DNA of 25,994 bases, from the NCBI GenBank assembly GCA_044450785.1, contig JBIOJM010000124.1, positions 1 to 25,994 of the forward strand, given 5' to 3'. Positions 1-8,386 of the stretch are shown piece by piece. The notes beneath the pieces were generated by a model, which ran no database searches, was not told the DNA's origin, and saw only the letters and a list, made by a program, of their open reading frames with translations. This stretch comes from JBIOJM01 sp044450785. Its GTDB lineage: Bacteria; Planctomycetota; Planctomycetia; Isosphaerales; Isosphaeraceae. Position 1 is the stretch's first letter, and every line of letters starts with the position of its first letter. Position numbers and translations under genes: made by a program.

Positions 1-690
1 AAGCCGGATGGCAGTGAGCTCCTCTGGCAGATCCCCCGGCCGTACTTCTTCCACTGGCTCTCCTCGGGTCTGTTCATCGAGATGACGATCCATCAGATCG
101 ACGAATGCTGCTGGATCAAGGACTCGTACCCGATCTCCGCCCTCGGCCTGGGGGGAAGAACGGCCGACAGCACCGATTGCAGCCAGAACCTCGACACCTA
201 CTCGATCGAGTACACGTTCGCCGACGGGACGAAAGCCCAGGTTGTGGGACGGTACGTGAACCGGTCCCATGGCGACTTCGCGACCTATGTTCACGGAACG
301 AAGCGCGCCGGGCAGTTCTCGGGCAACATTCACGCGGCCACCGTGAACACGTTCAAGGACCAGAGGATCGCCCGCAACAACATTGCCTGGAAGGCGGACC
401 CGGAGAAATTCGATCCCTGGCAGGCCGAGTGGAACGATTTGCTCAAGGCCATCCGCGGCGACCAGCCCTACAACGAGGGCCGGCGCGCCTGCATGACCAA
501 CCTGGCCGCCCTGATGGGGCGGGCCGCCGTTCACACCGGCTCGATCGTCACCTGGGACGAGATCACCTCGTCGACCTTCCAGTTCTGCCATGACGTGGCC
601 GGCCTGGCCAAGGACAGCCCATCGCCGGTCCGCGCCGACGCGAAGGGCCGCTACCCCGTGCCGGTTCCCGGCGAATGGGCCGAAATCTGA
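1..690 (+). CDS. Gfo/Idh/MocA family oxidoreductase, C-terminal part (5' end outside window)
   Basis: The reading frame is open from the first base, so the start lies upstream. What is visible is about 229 residues of the C-terminal alpha/beta substrate-binding domain of a Gfo/Idh/MocA-type NAD(P)-dependent oxidoreductase. The segment HQIDECCWI matches the family region where a His and Asp follow the catalytic area. The tail, with a GRRACMTNLAALMGR helix and an ITWDE-like VTWDEI segment near the end, is typical of the planctomycete exported subfamily, which is thought to oxidise sugars or sugar derivatives. The Rossmann domain with its nucleotide-binding glycines is outside the window. The gene is followed after 74 bases by a Tat-exported sugar isomerase on the same strand, a common pairing in planctomycete sugar-catabolic clusters. 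The substrate cannot be read from the sequence. Confidence 0.85.
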   Translation, partial: KPDGSELLWQIPRPYFFHWLSSGLFIEMTIHQIDECCWIKDSYPISALGLGGRTADSTDCSQNLDTYSIEYTFADGTKAQVVGRYVNRSHGDFATYVHGTKRAGQFSGNIHAATVNTFKDQRIARNNIAWKADPEKFDPWQAEWNDLLKAIRGDQPYNEGRRACMTNLAALMGRAAVHTGSIVTWDEITSSTFQFCHDVAGLAKDSPSPVRADAKGRYPVPVPGEWAEI

Positions 691-764
691 ATGGAGGGCC
701 CCTCCAGGCCCGGGACGATCTCCGCCCCGGGCCCGACCTTTCTGCGGATTCTTCGGGAGGAACC

Positions 765-1760
765 ATGAGCGAGTGCGACTCGACTCGAGAGCGGAACGCC
801 TCGATCCCTCTTTCCCGGCGAGCCTGGCTCGAAGGTGCGGCTGCGGCCGGACTCGGCCTCGCCGCCCCTTCGATCGTGAGGGCCGCCGCCGGGCCCGACC
901 TGCGAGCCAGAGCCAGGAAGAACCTGAAGCTGGACATCATGTCCACCGTCTACGCGGACCTGCCCCTGGACGAGGCGGCCCGCCAGATCAAGTCCGACGG
1001 CTTCAGCGGCGTGGTGACCGACTTCAGCTTCGCCGACGTCCATTTCAATCCGCTCGAGCCTGACTGGGCCGTAGCGAGGAAGATCGTCACGACCCTGGAG
1101 CGCGCCGGGGTCCAGATTGTCGGCCTCTTCGGCTACTACAACATCGTCGATCCCGATCCGAGAAAACGAAAACTCGGCGAAGCCAGGATGGAGGCACTCC
1201 TCTCCAACTGGAAGCGGCTGGGCTGCCCCCTGGTCTCGACCGAGACGGGGACGTTCAACTCGCAATCGGAATGGCAGGATGCACCCGAGAACCAGACCGA
1301 GCAAGGCTATCTTCAGTGCCGCTCCGTATTCGAGAAACACGCCCGGACCGCCGAGAAGCATGGCGCCGTGCTGTCGATCGAAGCCTACTATCGGAACATC
1401 ATCGGCACGATCGATCGGGCGGAGCGGCTGCTCCACGAGGTCCGGTCTCCGGCCCTCCGTCTGGTGATGGACCCCTGCAACTACTTCCGCAAGCAGGACC
1501 TTCCCCGGATGAAGCCGATGCTGGAAGCGATGTTCCAGCGACTGGGCGACCAGATCGCAATCGCCCATGCCAAGGACGTGAAAGCCTCACCCGACGGAGA
1601 GGACCTTCCCGCCGCCGGCCTCGGCGTCCTCGATTATCCCCTGTTCCTTCGCCTGTTGGCCCAGCTCGACCGCCCGCTCCCCCTGGTCGTCGAGCACCTC
1701 CGCCGGCCCGACGTGGCCCGGGCGCGGAACTTTGTCGTGAGTCGGATTGAGCAGATATGA
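765..1760 (+). CDS. Tat-exported TIM-barrel sugar phosphate isomerase/epimerase family protein
   Basis: This protein of 331 residues starts at the ATG preceded by GGGAGG; a longer in-frame start at 675 overlaps the previous gene and lacks a ribosome site. The N-terminus has a twin-arginine signal (SRRAWLEGAAAAGLGLA followed by AAPSIVRAAA), so export by the Tat pathway is likely. The rest is an AP-endonuclease-2/xylose-isomerase-like TIM barrel. It opens with LKLDIMSTVYADLPLDEAA and carries the metal-site segments LSIEAYY, LVMDPCNYF, IAHAKDVK and LVVEHLRRP near the C-terminus, which supply the usual Glu, Asp, His and Glu ligands. Family members isomerise or epimerise sugars or inositol derivatives; the substrate here is unknown. 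It lies just downstream of the Gfo/Idh/MocA gene and probably works with it. Confidence 0.85.
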   Translation: MSECDSTRERNASIPLSRRAWLEGAAAAGLGLAAPSIVRAAAGPDLRARARKNLKLDIMSTVYADLPLDEAARQIKSDGFSGVVTDFSFADVHFNPLEPDWAVARKIVTTLERAGVQIVGLFGYYNIVDPDPRKRKLGEARMEALLSNWKRLGCPLVSTETGTFNSQSEWQDAPENQTEQGYLQCRSVFEKHARTAEKHGAVLSIEAYYRNIIGTIDRAERLLHEVRSPALRLVMDPCNYFRKQDLPRMKPMLEAMFQRLGDQIAIAHAKDVKASPDGEDLPAAGLGVLDYPLFLRLLAQLDRPLPLVVEHLRRPDVARARNFVVSRIEQI

Positions 1761-1809
1761 GGACCCGAAACTAAGGAACTGCGCGAGAATAACTTGCCGG
1801 AAAAGTCGT

Positions 1810-1850
1810 CTTTCGCTCTGCGAAAGAACGTCCTTTCGCGGAGCGAAAGG
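1810..1850. repeat. Paired GC-rich palindromes between convergent genes
   Basis: Two adjacent palindromes, CTTTCGCTCTGCGAAAG (1810-1826) and CCTTTCGCGGAGCGAAAGG (1832-1850), share the same arms. They lie between the ends of two convergent genes and could fold in RNA from either strand, so they may work as a bidirectional terminator or be a dispersed palindromic repeat. No U-run follows either hairpin. Confidence 0.6.
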
Positions 1851-1873
1851 CGACACGTATTTTCGCGCAGCGC

Positions 1874-3316
1874 CTAAAACGACAGCAGGATCTGCCAGAT
1901 ATACATATTTGCCAGTCCGTCGATCTCCTCCCAGACCCGCTGGACCAGGTCCTGGTCGCCGGAGATCTGGGGAAGCTGTGCGCGTTTTTCTTCCCAGGGA
2001 GTCACGGCGCCGGGCCGCCTGGCGCCGGGCTTCGGCCGCTGGTGATGTCCGGCTGCTGCGCCGGGCTTCGGTCCCGCAAGTGCAGTTTCTCCACTCGAGG
2101 AATAGACGCCGTACTCGCGGGTGAAGTCAGTCATCGCCTTGATGTTCTCGACCTTCGCGTCGTTCTGGACGATCGCGCTGGCGTCCATGATGTAGCCGCC
2201 GTCGCGGGCGGCGATGTCGATGACTTCCTTGCATCGCCGGCGGACGTCGTCGGGCGTGCCGTGCGCCAGGATGACGTTCGAGATGCCGCCGCTTAAGCAG
2301 AACTTGTGGCCCAGGACCTGGTGGGTCCTGGCTATGTTTCCCTGGTCAACGTGATAGACGATGCTCCGGTCCGGGAGCTCGGTGAACGACTCCAGATGCT
2401 TGTCCCATTTGCCCTCGGCATAGAAGAGGGTCTGGATGCCGTCGGCCCAGAGCTCCTCGATGATCGGCCGCACGGTGGGCCAGTAGACATTCTTGAAGAT
2501 CTCGGGCGACACGAAGGGAACGCCGCCTCGGTGCATCCAGTAGCCGACGGGGACCAGACGGTCGGGATCAGCCGTCGAGCGGGCGACGTGGAGCAAATGG
2601 GGCAAGAGCGCTTCGCAGGCCGCCAGTACCTTGTCCCTTCGCTCATGAAGGTCATCGACCAGGCCCAGGTAGCCGCGGAGCTTGTCGGCGATGATGTCCA
2701 TCGGCGCCTTGAGGATCCCGGCGATCGCGGAGACGGTCCCGGACTCGGCGCGGAGGAGGGCGTTCTGGGTGCCGAAGGCGCTAAAGTACTCCATCATCGC
2801 CATCCCCCCCTTGATGAAGGAGAGGTTGTGCGCGCGGGTGACCGGCTCGCCGAGTCGGCGCACCTCGGTGGAAACCCGGGGGAGCCAGACGTCGAGCAGG
2901 AAGGCCGTGGGATCGTCGATCAATTGATCGTATTCCTCGGGCTTCATGAACGCGCCGTCGGGGGTGGGCTCGCGGTACTGAAAGCCCATGTCGAGGGTGA
3001 CGTCGATGCCGGGGATGCCGTAATAGCGGAGGCCGATCGCCTGGGTCAACCCGGTCCAGACGTAAACCATGTTCGAGACCACGGCATCCCAGTCGAAATC
3101 GGCTGCGCACCGGCGAGCGGCGGCGAAGGCCTTCTTGTAGTCGTGGGCCAGCTCCTGGCAGGTGTAGCCGGCGTGCACTCCCGTGAACTCGGCCACGAAG
3201 GGGCGAATGGGAACCATGTCCGGCTTGCCGTTGCGCATCGCCGTCACGTAGCGGTTCAATCGGGACTGGTAGCGAGCCTCCATGGCGGTCGCTGGGGGAG
3301 GGTCATGGTTTGGCAT
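1874..3316 (-). CDS. Uroporphyrinogen decarboxylase (URO-D) family protein
   Basis: This 480-residue protein has the URO-D/MtaA-like TIM-barrel fold used by uroporphyrinogen decarboxylases and corrinoid-dependent methyltransferases. Visible family segments are the N-terminal RYVTAMRNGKPDMVPIRPF, the middle segments YWMHRGGVPFVSPEIFKNVY and IEELWADGIQTLFYAEGKWD, and CLSGGISNVILAHGTPDDV followed by GGYIMDAS. It is longer than haem-pathway HemE (about 350 residues). The C-terminal extension with TPWEEKR and a closing helix resembles the catabolic, non-haem branch often found in sugar or demethylation clusters. The ATG at 3316 has AAGGAA upstream; a later ATG at 3283 is possible. Only 10 bases upstream lies the relic of a sugar isomerase on the same strand, so the two were probably once an operon. 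The true reaction is unknown. Confidence 0.8.
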   Translation of the reverse strand: MPNHDPPPATAMEARYQSRLNRYVTAMRNGKPDMVPIRPFVAEFTGVHAGYTCQELAHDYKKAFAAARRCAADFDWDAVVSNMVYVWTGLTQAIGLRYYGIPGIDVTLDMGFQYREPTPDGAFMKPEEYDQLIDDPTAFLLDVWLPRVSTEVRRLGEPVTRAHNLSFIKGGMAMMEYFSAFGTQNALLRAESGTVSAIAGILKAPMDIIADKLRGYLGLVDDLHERRDKVLAACEALLPHLLHVARSTADPDRLVPVGYWMHRGGVPFVSPEIFKNVYWPTVRPIIEELWADGIQTLFYAEGKWDKHLESFTELPDRSIVYHVDQGNIARTHQVLGHKFCLSGGISNVILAHGTPDDVRRRCKEVIDIAARDGGYIMDASAIVQNDAKVENIKAMTDFTREYGVYSSSGETALAGPKPGAAAGHHQRPKPGARRPGAVTPWEEKRAQLPQISGDQDLVQRVWEEIDGLANMYIWQILLSF

Positions 3317-3326
3317 GATGATTCCT

Positions 3327-3440
3327 TCACGCGAACAACTTGCGGGTGTACTCCGCGTTCCGTTTCACGTCGGCGACGGCATCTCCGCTGGGGCTCGACG
3401 TCTCGAGCACGATCCAGCCCCGGTAGCCGATCTTCTTCAT
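3327..3440 (-). pseudogene. C-terminal relic of a TIM-barrel sugar isomerase/epimerase
   Basis: On the minus strand a 37-codon frame starting at an ATG encodes MKKIGYRGWIVLETSSPSGD and then VKRNAEYTRKLFA before a TGA. This is the ordinary end of an AP-endonuclease-2-type sugar isomerase, where an IGYxGW strand leads to the last metal-binding Glu and a closing helix (xxNxEYxRKL). The rest of the barrel is absent: upstream the frame continues into unrelated sequence that carries the Rrf2 gene promoter. It abuts the URO-D gene by 10 bases and was probably its former operon partner. It was identified by reading motifs, not by alignment. Confidence 0.6.
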
Positions 3441-3488
3441 TCGAAACCACTTCAGTCGCCCGATCAAGCGGCTTCTGGGGGATGTCCC

Positions 3489-3518
3489 TTGACAGCCGAA
3501 TCCGGCCGCTTATATCCT
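3489..3518 (+). promoter_or_regulatory. Probable sigma70-type promoter of the Rrf2 regulator gene
   Basis: A perfect -35 hexamer TTGACA (3489-3494) is followed after 16 bases by TATATC (3511-3516) or after 18 by TATCCT (3513-3518). The expected transcript start is about 15-20 bases before the regulator's ATG at 3540, giving a short leader. Rrf2 proteins often control their own genes, so operator sites may overlap here, but no clear dyad was found. Confidence 0.55.
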
Positions 3519-3539
3519 TTGTTCATCCAGAGGTCAAGA

Positions 3540-3935
3540 ATGTTAAGCACAACGACCGAACATGCACTGAGGGCGCTGGTTCACTTGGCGCGCCTGCCGG
3601 ACGGGGCACCCATCCTCGGGCGAGATCTGGCCAAGCGTGCCCGGGTTCCGGCCAATTATCTCTCCAAGATCCTCTGGACCCTCCGTAATGCGGGGTACGT
3701 GGAGACGTTGCGCGGGCAAAGAGGCGGATATCGCCTGTCCCGAGCGTCCCACCGGATCAAGTTGATCGACATCGCCGAGTTGTTCGAGGGGAGCCGCAGC
3801 AGGCCGGGTTGCCTGGTTGGCGAAACGCCCGACTGCTCCGACCGCAGGCCGTGCTCGGCGCACGACCGGTGGAAGGAAGTCAAACGCTCGTACGTGACGT
3901 TCCTCGAGTCGAACACGATCGCCGACATCGCCTAG
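3540..3935 (+). CDS. Rrf2 family transcriptional regulator with three conserved cysteines
   Basis: This 131-residue protein is of typical Rrf2 length. The N-terminal winged helix-turn-helix is clear: TTEHALRALVHLA, then ILGRDLAKRARVPANYLSKI and LRGQRGGYRLSR for the wing. After the dimer helix (IDIAELFEG) come three cysteines, C91, C99 and C105, spaced C-x7-C-x5-C, close to the pattern that binds an iron-sulfur cluster in IscR, NsrR and RsrR. It may therefore sense nitric oxide, oxygen, redox state or iron-sulfur status. The start at 3540 has AGAGGT just upstream and a strong promoter; the frame continues upstream to 3282 but that part is non-coding. It lies between a URO-D gene and the glycosidase operon and could control either. 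Confidence 0.88.
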   Translation: MLSTTTEHALRALVHLARLPDGAPILGRDLAKRARVPANYLSKILWTLRNAGYVETLRGQRGGYRLSRASHRIKLIDIAELFEGSRSRPGCLVGETPDCSDRRPCSAHDRWKEVKRSYVTFLESNTIADIA

Positions 3936-4005
3936 CCCAGCCGGTTCGGGAAAGAACCGCCTTGGTTGGGGTGTGAGTCACACCGGGACACCGGTGGGCT
4001 GCGCC

Positions 4006-4143
4006 TGCGGCGATGGCGTCATCGACTGGGCGGGGATCATTCGGATCTGTCGGGCGGTCCCCCGTGACCTGGTGCTTTCCGTCGAAGGCGGCTCGGTCGA
4101 AGAGGCTGCCCGTTCCATCGAGCATCTCGCCGATCTACTGTAG
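4006..4143 (+). pseudogene. C-terminal relic of a second TIM-barrel sugar isomerase/epimerase
   Basis: In the frame ending at the TAG at 4141-4143 the translation reads CGDGVIDWAGIIRICRAVPR followed by DLVLSVEGGSVEEAARSIEH and LADLL. This matches the last strand and helix of sugar isomerases: GxGxIDW, then LSVE with the last metal-binding Glu, then a closing helix. No start codon or earlier part of the barrel is present, and the frame runs back through the end of the Rrf2 gene. It stops 10 bases before the next gene's ATG. It appears to be the leftover tail of a gene whose 5' part was deleted or replaced. Confidence 0.6.
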
Positions 4144-4153
4144 AGGAAAAACC

Positions 4154-6766
4154 ATGATTCCTTCGCTGCTGATCGCCCTCGTCGCCGCCGGAGCCACTCC
4201 CCAGGTGTCGGCCGGGCTGCAATTGACCGAGGCCGGGCGCACGCCATTCGCGATCGTGGTTCATCGCGGGGCCACGCCTGCCGAGCGGCACGCCGCTCTG
4301 GAGCTGGCCTCTTTCCTTGAGCAGATTTCTGGCGCGGCGTTCCCTGTCCGGGAAGTGACGGAGCCGCCGAAGAACGCCGAGCACGCGATCCTTGTCGGTC
4401 CCGACGCGGCCGGCGGCATCATTTCTCCCGCGGAAATCGCCCGCCTGGGACAGGACGGATACGTTTTGCGAGCTCAGGCGAGCACGCTGGCGATCGCGGG
4501 AGGCCGCCCCCGCGGGACCCTCTACGGGGTCTACTCGTTCCTGGAGGACTCTCTCGGTTGCCGCTGGTTCACGCCCACGGTCTCGCGGATTCCCAAGAAG
4601 GACCGGGTGACGATTCCGGCCCTGGACCGGACATTCGCCCCGCGCCTCGAGTACCGTGCAACCGATTACCCGGGCTCGCGCGACGCAGACTGGGCGGCCC
4701 GCAACAAGATCAACGGCACCCAAACCCATCTGGACGTCCGCCGGGGCGGCAAGATCGCCTACGGCCCTTTCGTGCATACGTTCAATTCAATCCTGGACCC
4801 GAAGGAGCACTTCCGCCGGCACCCGGAGTATTTCTCCGAGGTCAACGGTCAGCGCGTGGCGGGACGCACTCAGCTTTGCCTCTCGAACCGAGAGGTCTTG
4901 CGGATCGCAACCGACACGGTGCGACGCTGGATGCGCGAGCAGCCGGAGTCCACCATCTTCTCCGTCAGCCAGAACGATTGGTACAACTTCTGCACATGTA
5001 AGGACTGTGCCCGAATCACGGCCGAAGAGGGGTCCCCCATTGGTCCATATCTGCGGTTCGTCAATGCCATCGCCGACGCCGTGCGCGACGAGTTCCCCGG
5101 CAAGACCATCGATACACTGGCCTATCAGTTCACGCGATCGCCGCCCAAGAAGGTCAGGCCGCGTCCGAATGTCGTTGTGCGGCTGTGCGACATCGAGTGT
5201 TGCTTCGCCCATCCCCTCGGCGTGGCGGCCGAGGTGGACAAGCGTAATGCGGACTTCGCCGGCGATCTGCGTCGCTGGTCCGAGATAACCGACCGTCTCT
5301 ATGTCTGGGATTACGTTGTGGACTTCGCACACTCGATCATGCCGTTTCCCAATCTGTACACGCTCAAGCCGAACATCAACTTCTTCGTCGATCACCATGT
5401 CAAGGGGATCTACGAAGAAGCGGCCTACTTCAGCAAAGGAACCGAGCTTGCCGAGCTGCGGACGTGGATCCTGGCGAAGACCCTGTGGGAACCGGGCTAC
5501 GACACGGACGGGGCCATCGACGAGTTCCTCGAAGGCTATTACGGGAAAGCGGCGGCACCGATTCGCCGCTATATCGACCTCGTTCACGGCAAGGCGCGTT
5601 CGGGCGCCATCCACTTCACGATCGGGGCGAGGCCCTCCTCGCCGCTGTTCTCGGATGACCTCATCGCGCGGGCCGCGGCCCTCTTCGACGAGGCCGAGAA
5701 ACAGGTTGCGGACCAGACCGCGGTTCTAGATCGGGTGCGCGTCGCCCGGCTCCCCATCGTCTACGTGCAGATCGCCAAGTGCATGGAAAGGCTCACGCCG
5801 CCTCGAGAGGGGTCCGCTGCGAACTTCCGCCGCTTACAAGCGCTTTTCGACGTGTTCGATCGTGTCGCGCATGAGGAAGGTGTGACTCAGGTGAGCGAGC
5901 ACCGCCGCTATGACACCTGGGCTGCGCACGTCAAAGCGGCGGATCACCGGTCCGCATCGCGGGTGGTAGCCCAGTTGTACGTCTGGACGCAGTTCTACGG
6001 CGAGCGCCGCGCCCGATTGGAGGATCACCTGGACGATGTGTTCGCCGCGACCAAGCGCGCCGGCTTCGATGCGGTTCAGGGTTTTTTGACCTTCTATGAA
6101 ACGCCCGAAAAGGCAGCCAAGGTGGCGGCCAAGCTGAAGGAACATGGCCTGACGATGCCCGCGGCTTATGACGGGGGCGCCATGCACACGCGCGCGGATG
6201 GCCAGAAGACGTTGGAGAACATTGTTCGCCAGGCCAAGCTAGGCGTCCCCTACGGCTTGCGGCTCGTCGTACACAATCCCCAGCCGCTGAATCGGGAAAA
6301 GACGGATCAAGAGCTGGCTGTCCAGGCCGACAACTTGAACCGCCTGGGGGCGGCACTCAACACGATGGGAATCCGGCTCGCCGTCCACAGCCACGAGCCA
6401 GAAATGCGCTCTGGAGCCAGGGAGTGGTACTCCATGCTGCGGCATACCGACCCCGATCAAGTCGGCATCTGCCTCGACCTGCATTGGGTTGTGCGAGGCA
6501 GGCAGGATCCCTATCGCCTCCTGCAAGACGCCGGCAAGCGCGTGCTGGACCTGCACCTGCGCAACTCGCGCAACGGCGTCTGGTCCGAGGACCTTGGCGA
6601 TGGCGACATCGATTATGGACGCATCGGCGCCACCCTGAAGCAGATCGGCTACCAGGGGTCCTATACGGTCGAATTGGCTTACGAGAGCAAAACAACACAC
6701 ACGCGGTCGCTCCCGGAGGACCTCCAGAGGAGCCGCCTGTACGTCCAACGTGTTCTGGGCCAGTAA
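4154..6766 (+). CDS. Secreted DUF4838 glycosidase-like protein fused to a TIM-barrel sugar isomerase
   Basis: The 870-residue protein begins at an ATG with AGAGGAAA upstream and has a Sec-type signal (MIPSLLIALVAAGATPQVSA). Residues about 25-170 look like the alpha-glucuronidase/GH20 N-terminal fold, with RGTLYGVYSFLEDSLGCRWF. Residues about 170-590 are DUF4838-like, with FVHTFNSIL, HPEYFSEVNG, SVSQNDWYNFCTCKDCARI and an end resembling DUF4838 tails (VTQVSEHRRYDTW). From about residue 600 a different fold follows, an AP-endonuclease-2-type sugar isomerase: VVAQLYVWTQFYGERRARLE, AVHSHEPEM, GICLDLHW, VLDLHLRNS and YTVELAYE. Such isomerases are normally separate exported proteins; here one lacks its own signal and is joined in frame. 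It could be a real bifunctional enzyme or a deletion fusion. The substrate is probably a uronic acid- or amino sugar-containing glycan. Confidence 0.75.
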   Translation: MIPSLLIALVAAGATPQVSAGLQLTEAGRTPFAIVVHRGATPAERHAALELASFLEQISGAAFPVREVTEPPKNAEHAILVGPDAAGGIISPAEIARLGQDGYVLRAQASTLAIAGGRPRGTLYGVYSFLEDSLGCRWFTPTVSRIPKKDRVTIPALDRTFAPRLEYRATDYPGSRDADWAARNKINGTQTHLDVRRGGKIAYGPFVHTFNSILDPKEHFRRHPEYFSEVNGQRVAGRTQLCLSNREVLRIATDTVRRWMREQPESTIFSVSQNDWYNFCTCKDCARITAEEGSPIGPYLRFVNAIADAVRDEFPGKTIDTLAYQFTRSPPKKVRPRPNVVVRLCDIECCFAHPLGVAAEVDKRNADFAGDLRRWSEITDRLYVWDYVVDFAHSIMPFPNLYTLKPNINFFVDHHVKGIYEEAAYFSKGTELAELRTWILAKTLWEPGYDTDGAIDEFLEGYYGKAAAPIRRYIDLVHGKARSGAIHFTIGARPSSPLFSDDLIARAAALFDEAEKQVADQTAVLDRVRVARLPIVYVQIAKCMERLTPPREGSAANFRRLQALFDVFDRVAHEEGVTQVSEHRRYDTWAAHVKAADHRSASRVVAQLYVWTQFYGERRARLEDHLDDVFAATKRAGFDAVQGFLTFYETPEKAAKVAAKLKEHGLTMPAAYDGGAMHTRADGQKTLENIVRQAKLGVPYGLRLVVHNPQPLNREKTDQELAVQADNLNRLGAALNTMGIRLAVHSHEPEMRSGAREWYSMLRHTDPDQVGICLDLHWVVRGRQDPYRLLQDAGKRVLDLHLRNSRNGVWSEDLGDGDIDYGRIGATLKQIGYQGSYTVELAYESKTTHTRSLPEDLQRSRLYVQRVLGQ

Positions 6767-6833
6767 CTGAAGAGGTTACTCGTCTGAACAAGGAGATTTC
6801 GGATCGGCTCACCAGCCAACTACCCGAGGGGAG

Positions 6834-8297
6834 ATGACGATGGCGGAGAATTCACGGCGCACATTCTTCAAAAGGGCTTCGGCGGCCATCTCGGCCTTGG
6901 CAGCCGCCTCGGCAGGCCGCACGGGCGCACAAACGTCTGCACGTCCTCCCAAGGGAGAGCACAAGCCGTCTGCGCCGGCCCAGCCGGTAGTGGAGATCGA
7001 AGAGGAAGTTTACCATTTCGAGCCATCCAACAACGGTTCCGGACCGCTTTGGTGTCATGGCTCCACGTGTATCGTGCGCGTGCGTAACGACTGTTTTGCC
7101 AGCGGCATTGAGACGCTTCCAGGCGTGAAGCCGTTAAACAATTGCCGCTGGCTGCTCTTTGGGCGCGGCTCCGATGGCTGGAAGCAAGTCCAGGCGGATC
7201 CCGTGGGGCGGACCCGTGAGCCGAGCCCGCTCGTCGCCTTCCCGGATGGACGTGTATTCCTCTCGGCAAATCCCACGGAGAGCACCGCCAGTGCATCCGG
7301 CGGCGGGCCCGCCCGGCCCGAGATCTTGCAATTCTCTGCTGCTCGGCCATCGACGCCCTTCGTCAAGCTCATGCCAAGCTGGGATGGAACGCCGGCTTTT
7401 ACGGAGCATTCTTACCGGAGCTTCGCGGCCGATGGACCCAACCAGGAGCTGATTCTGTTCCAGAACGTGGGTTACACGCATGCCGAATGGGCTTTCCGCG
7501 ATCGGCACGGTCAAGGGATAGCCAAGGGGAAGCTGCGTTGGCCTTGGGGTGCCGACTACGACAAGCCCCAGCCGATTCGCATCTGTTATCCCACCGTTGC
7601 TCTCCAAGACCGAGCAGTGCACTTCTGCGGGGTCAGTGACATTATCGAACCGAACGCTGCCTGGCGCGCTTACAAGAAGCAGTTGACGGGGCATGACTGG
7701 GATTATGATTTCCGCCGGCTCTTTTACACGTGGGTGCCGGACCTGCGTACCGGCAAGTTCTGTCCCTGGGTGGAGATCGCCAGCCGCGAGAAGACTTGTG
7801 GCTGGATCTTCCCGGGGGACCTCTGGGTGGGCCCGGATGGCGCAGCTCACCTGACATGGACAGAACGCGCCCTCGATGAGCGCCTCCGGAAGCGCTTCTA
7901 TCCCGGCCTGGCCCAGACACACGCTCTCAACTATGCGGTGCTGCGCGCAGGGAGAGTCGCGTACCGACGTTGTTTAGTGGTCGCCCGGGAGGGGGAATCC
8001 ACTGTGATTCCTGCTTGCCCGCGCTTTCAGGTAACCCCGGACAATCGCCTCTTCGTTTTCTTTTTTGCCAGCGGAACCGATCCGAACGGACACAGGGTTG
8101 CGGAAAACCGAGTGCTCGAAATCTACCCCGATGGCGCTTGCAGTGCCCAGGTCAAGGTGCCACTTCGATATCCGCTGAGCAGCTATTTTACGGCGACCGT
8201 GCGCGGTGGCTCGCCGCCGTCCACCACGCTCGATCTCCTCGGGCATCGGCTGGCGACGGCCTCGATGATCAGTTATGCGCGGGTCCGGCTCGGTTAA
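6834..8297 (+). CDS. Tat-exported protein of unknown function, possibly BNR/beta-propeller-like
   Basis: This 487-residue protein has a twin-arginine signal (ENSRRTFFKRASAAISALAA) and a low-complexity linker before the folded part. The body has spaced segments such as PSPLVAFPDGRVFLSA, GDLWVGPDGAAHLTWTE and FQVTPDNRLFVFFF, which look like blades of a sialidase/BNR-type propeller; these families handle or recognise glycans outside the cytoplasm. No catalytic signature was recognised, so the function is open. Two starts are possible, at 6834 and at 6840; the second has better spacing from the GGGGAG ribosome site. It follows the DUF4838 fusion by 67 bases on the same strand and is probably co-transcribed. 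Confidence 0.6.
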   Translation: MTMAENSRRTFFKRASAAISALAAASAGRTGAQTSARPPKGEHKPSAPAQPVVEIEEEVYHFEPSNNGSGPLWCHGSTCIVRVRNDCFASGIETLPGVKPLNNCRWLLFGRGSDGWKQVQADPVGRTREPSPLVAFPDGRVFLSANPTESTASASGGGPARPEILQFSAARPSTPFVKLMPSWDGTPAFTEHSYRSFAADGPNQELILFQNVGYTHAEWAFRDRHGQGIAKGKLRWPWGADYDKPQPIRICYPTVALQDRAVHFCGVSDIIEPNAAWRAYKKQLTGHDWDYDFRRLFYTWVPDLRTGKFCPWVEIASREKTCGWIFPGDLWVGPDGAAHLTWTERALDERLRKRFYPGLAQTHALNYAVLRAGRVAYRRCLVVAREGESTVIPACPRFQVTPDNRLFVFFFASGTDPNGHRVAENRVLEIYPDGACSAQVKVPLRYPLSSYFTATVRGGSPPSTTLDLLGHRLATASMISYARVRLG

Positions 8298-8386
8298 CCC
8301 ACTCTTGCTTGCTCAGGAGTGCTTGCCAAACGGATTCTTCCCGTATCACCGCAGGCTGACCGAACGCTGATCTTATACCCGCGCAA

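Noticed and set aside
3282..3539. Long N-terminal extension of the Rrf2 protein
   Set aside because: It covers the promoter and the isomerase relic and is unlike the family; the ATG at 3540 gives the normal length.
2306..3688. Long plus-strand open frame of 460 codons
   Set aside because: It is the antisense shadow of the URO-D gene, whose own frame carries clear family motifs.
4013..4153. Extended start for the DUF4838 protein
   Set aside because: It would precede the signal peptide with unrelated sequence; the ATG at 4154 has a good ribosome site and a proper signal.
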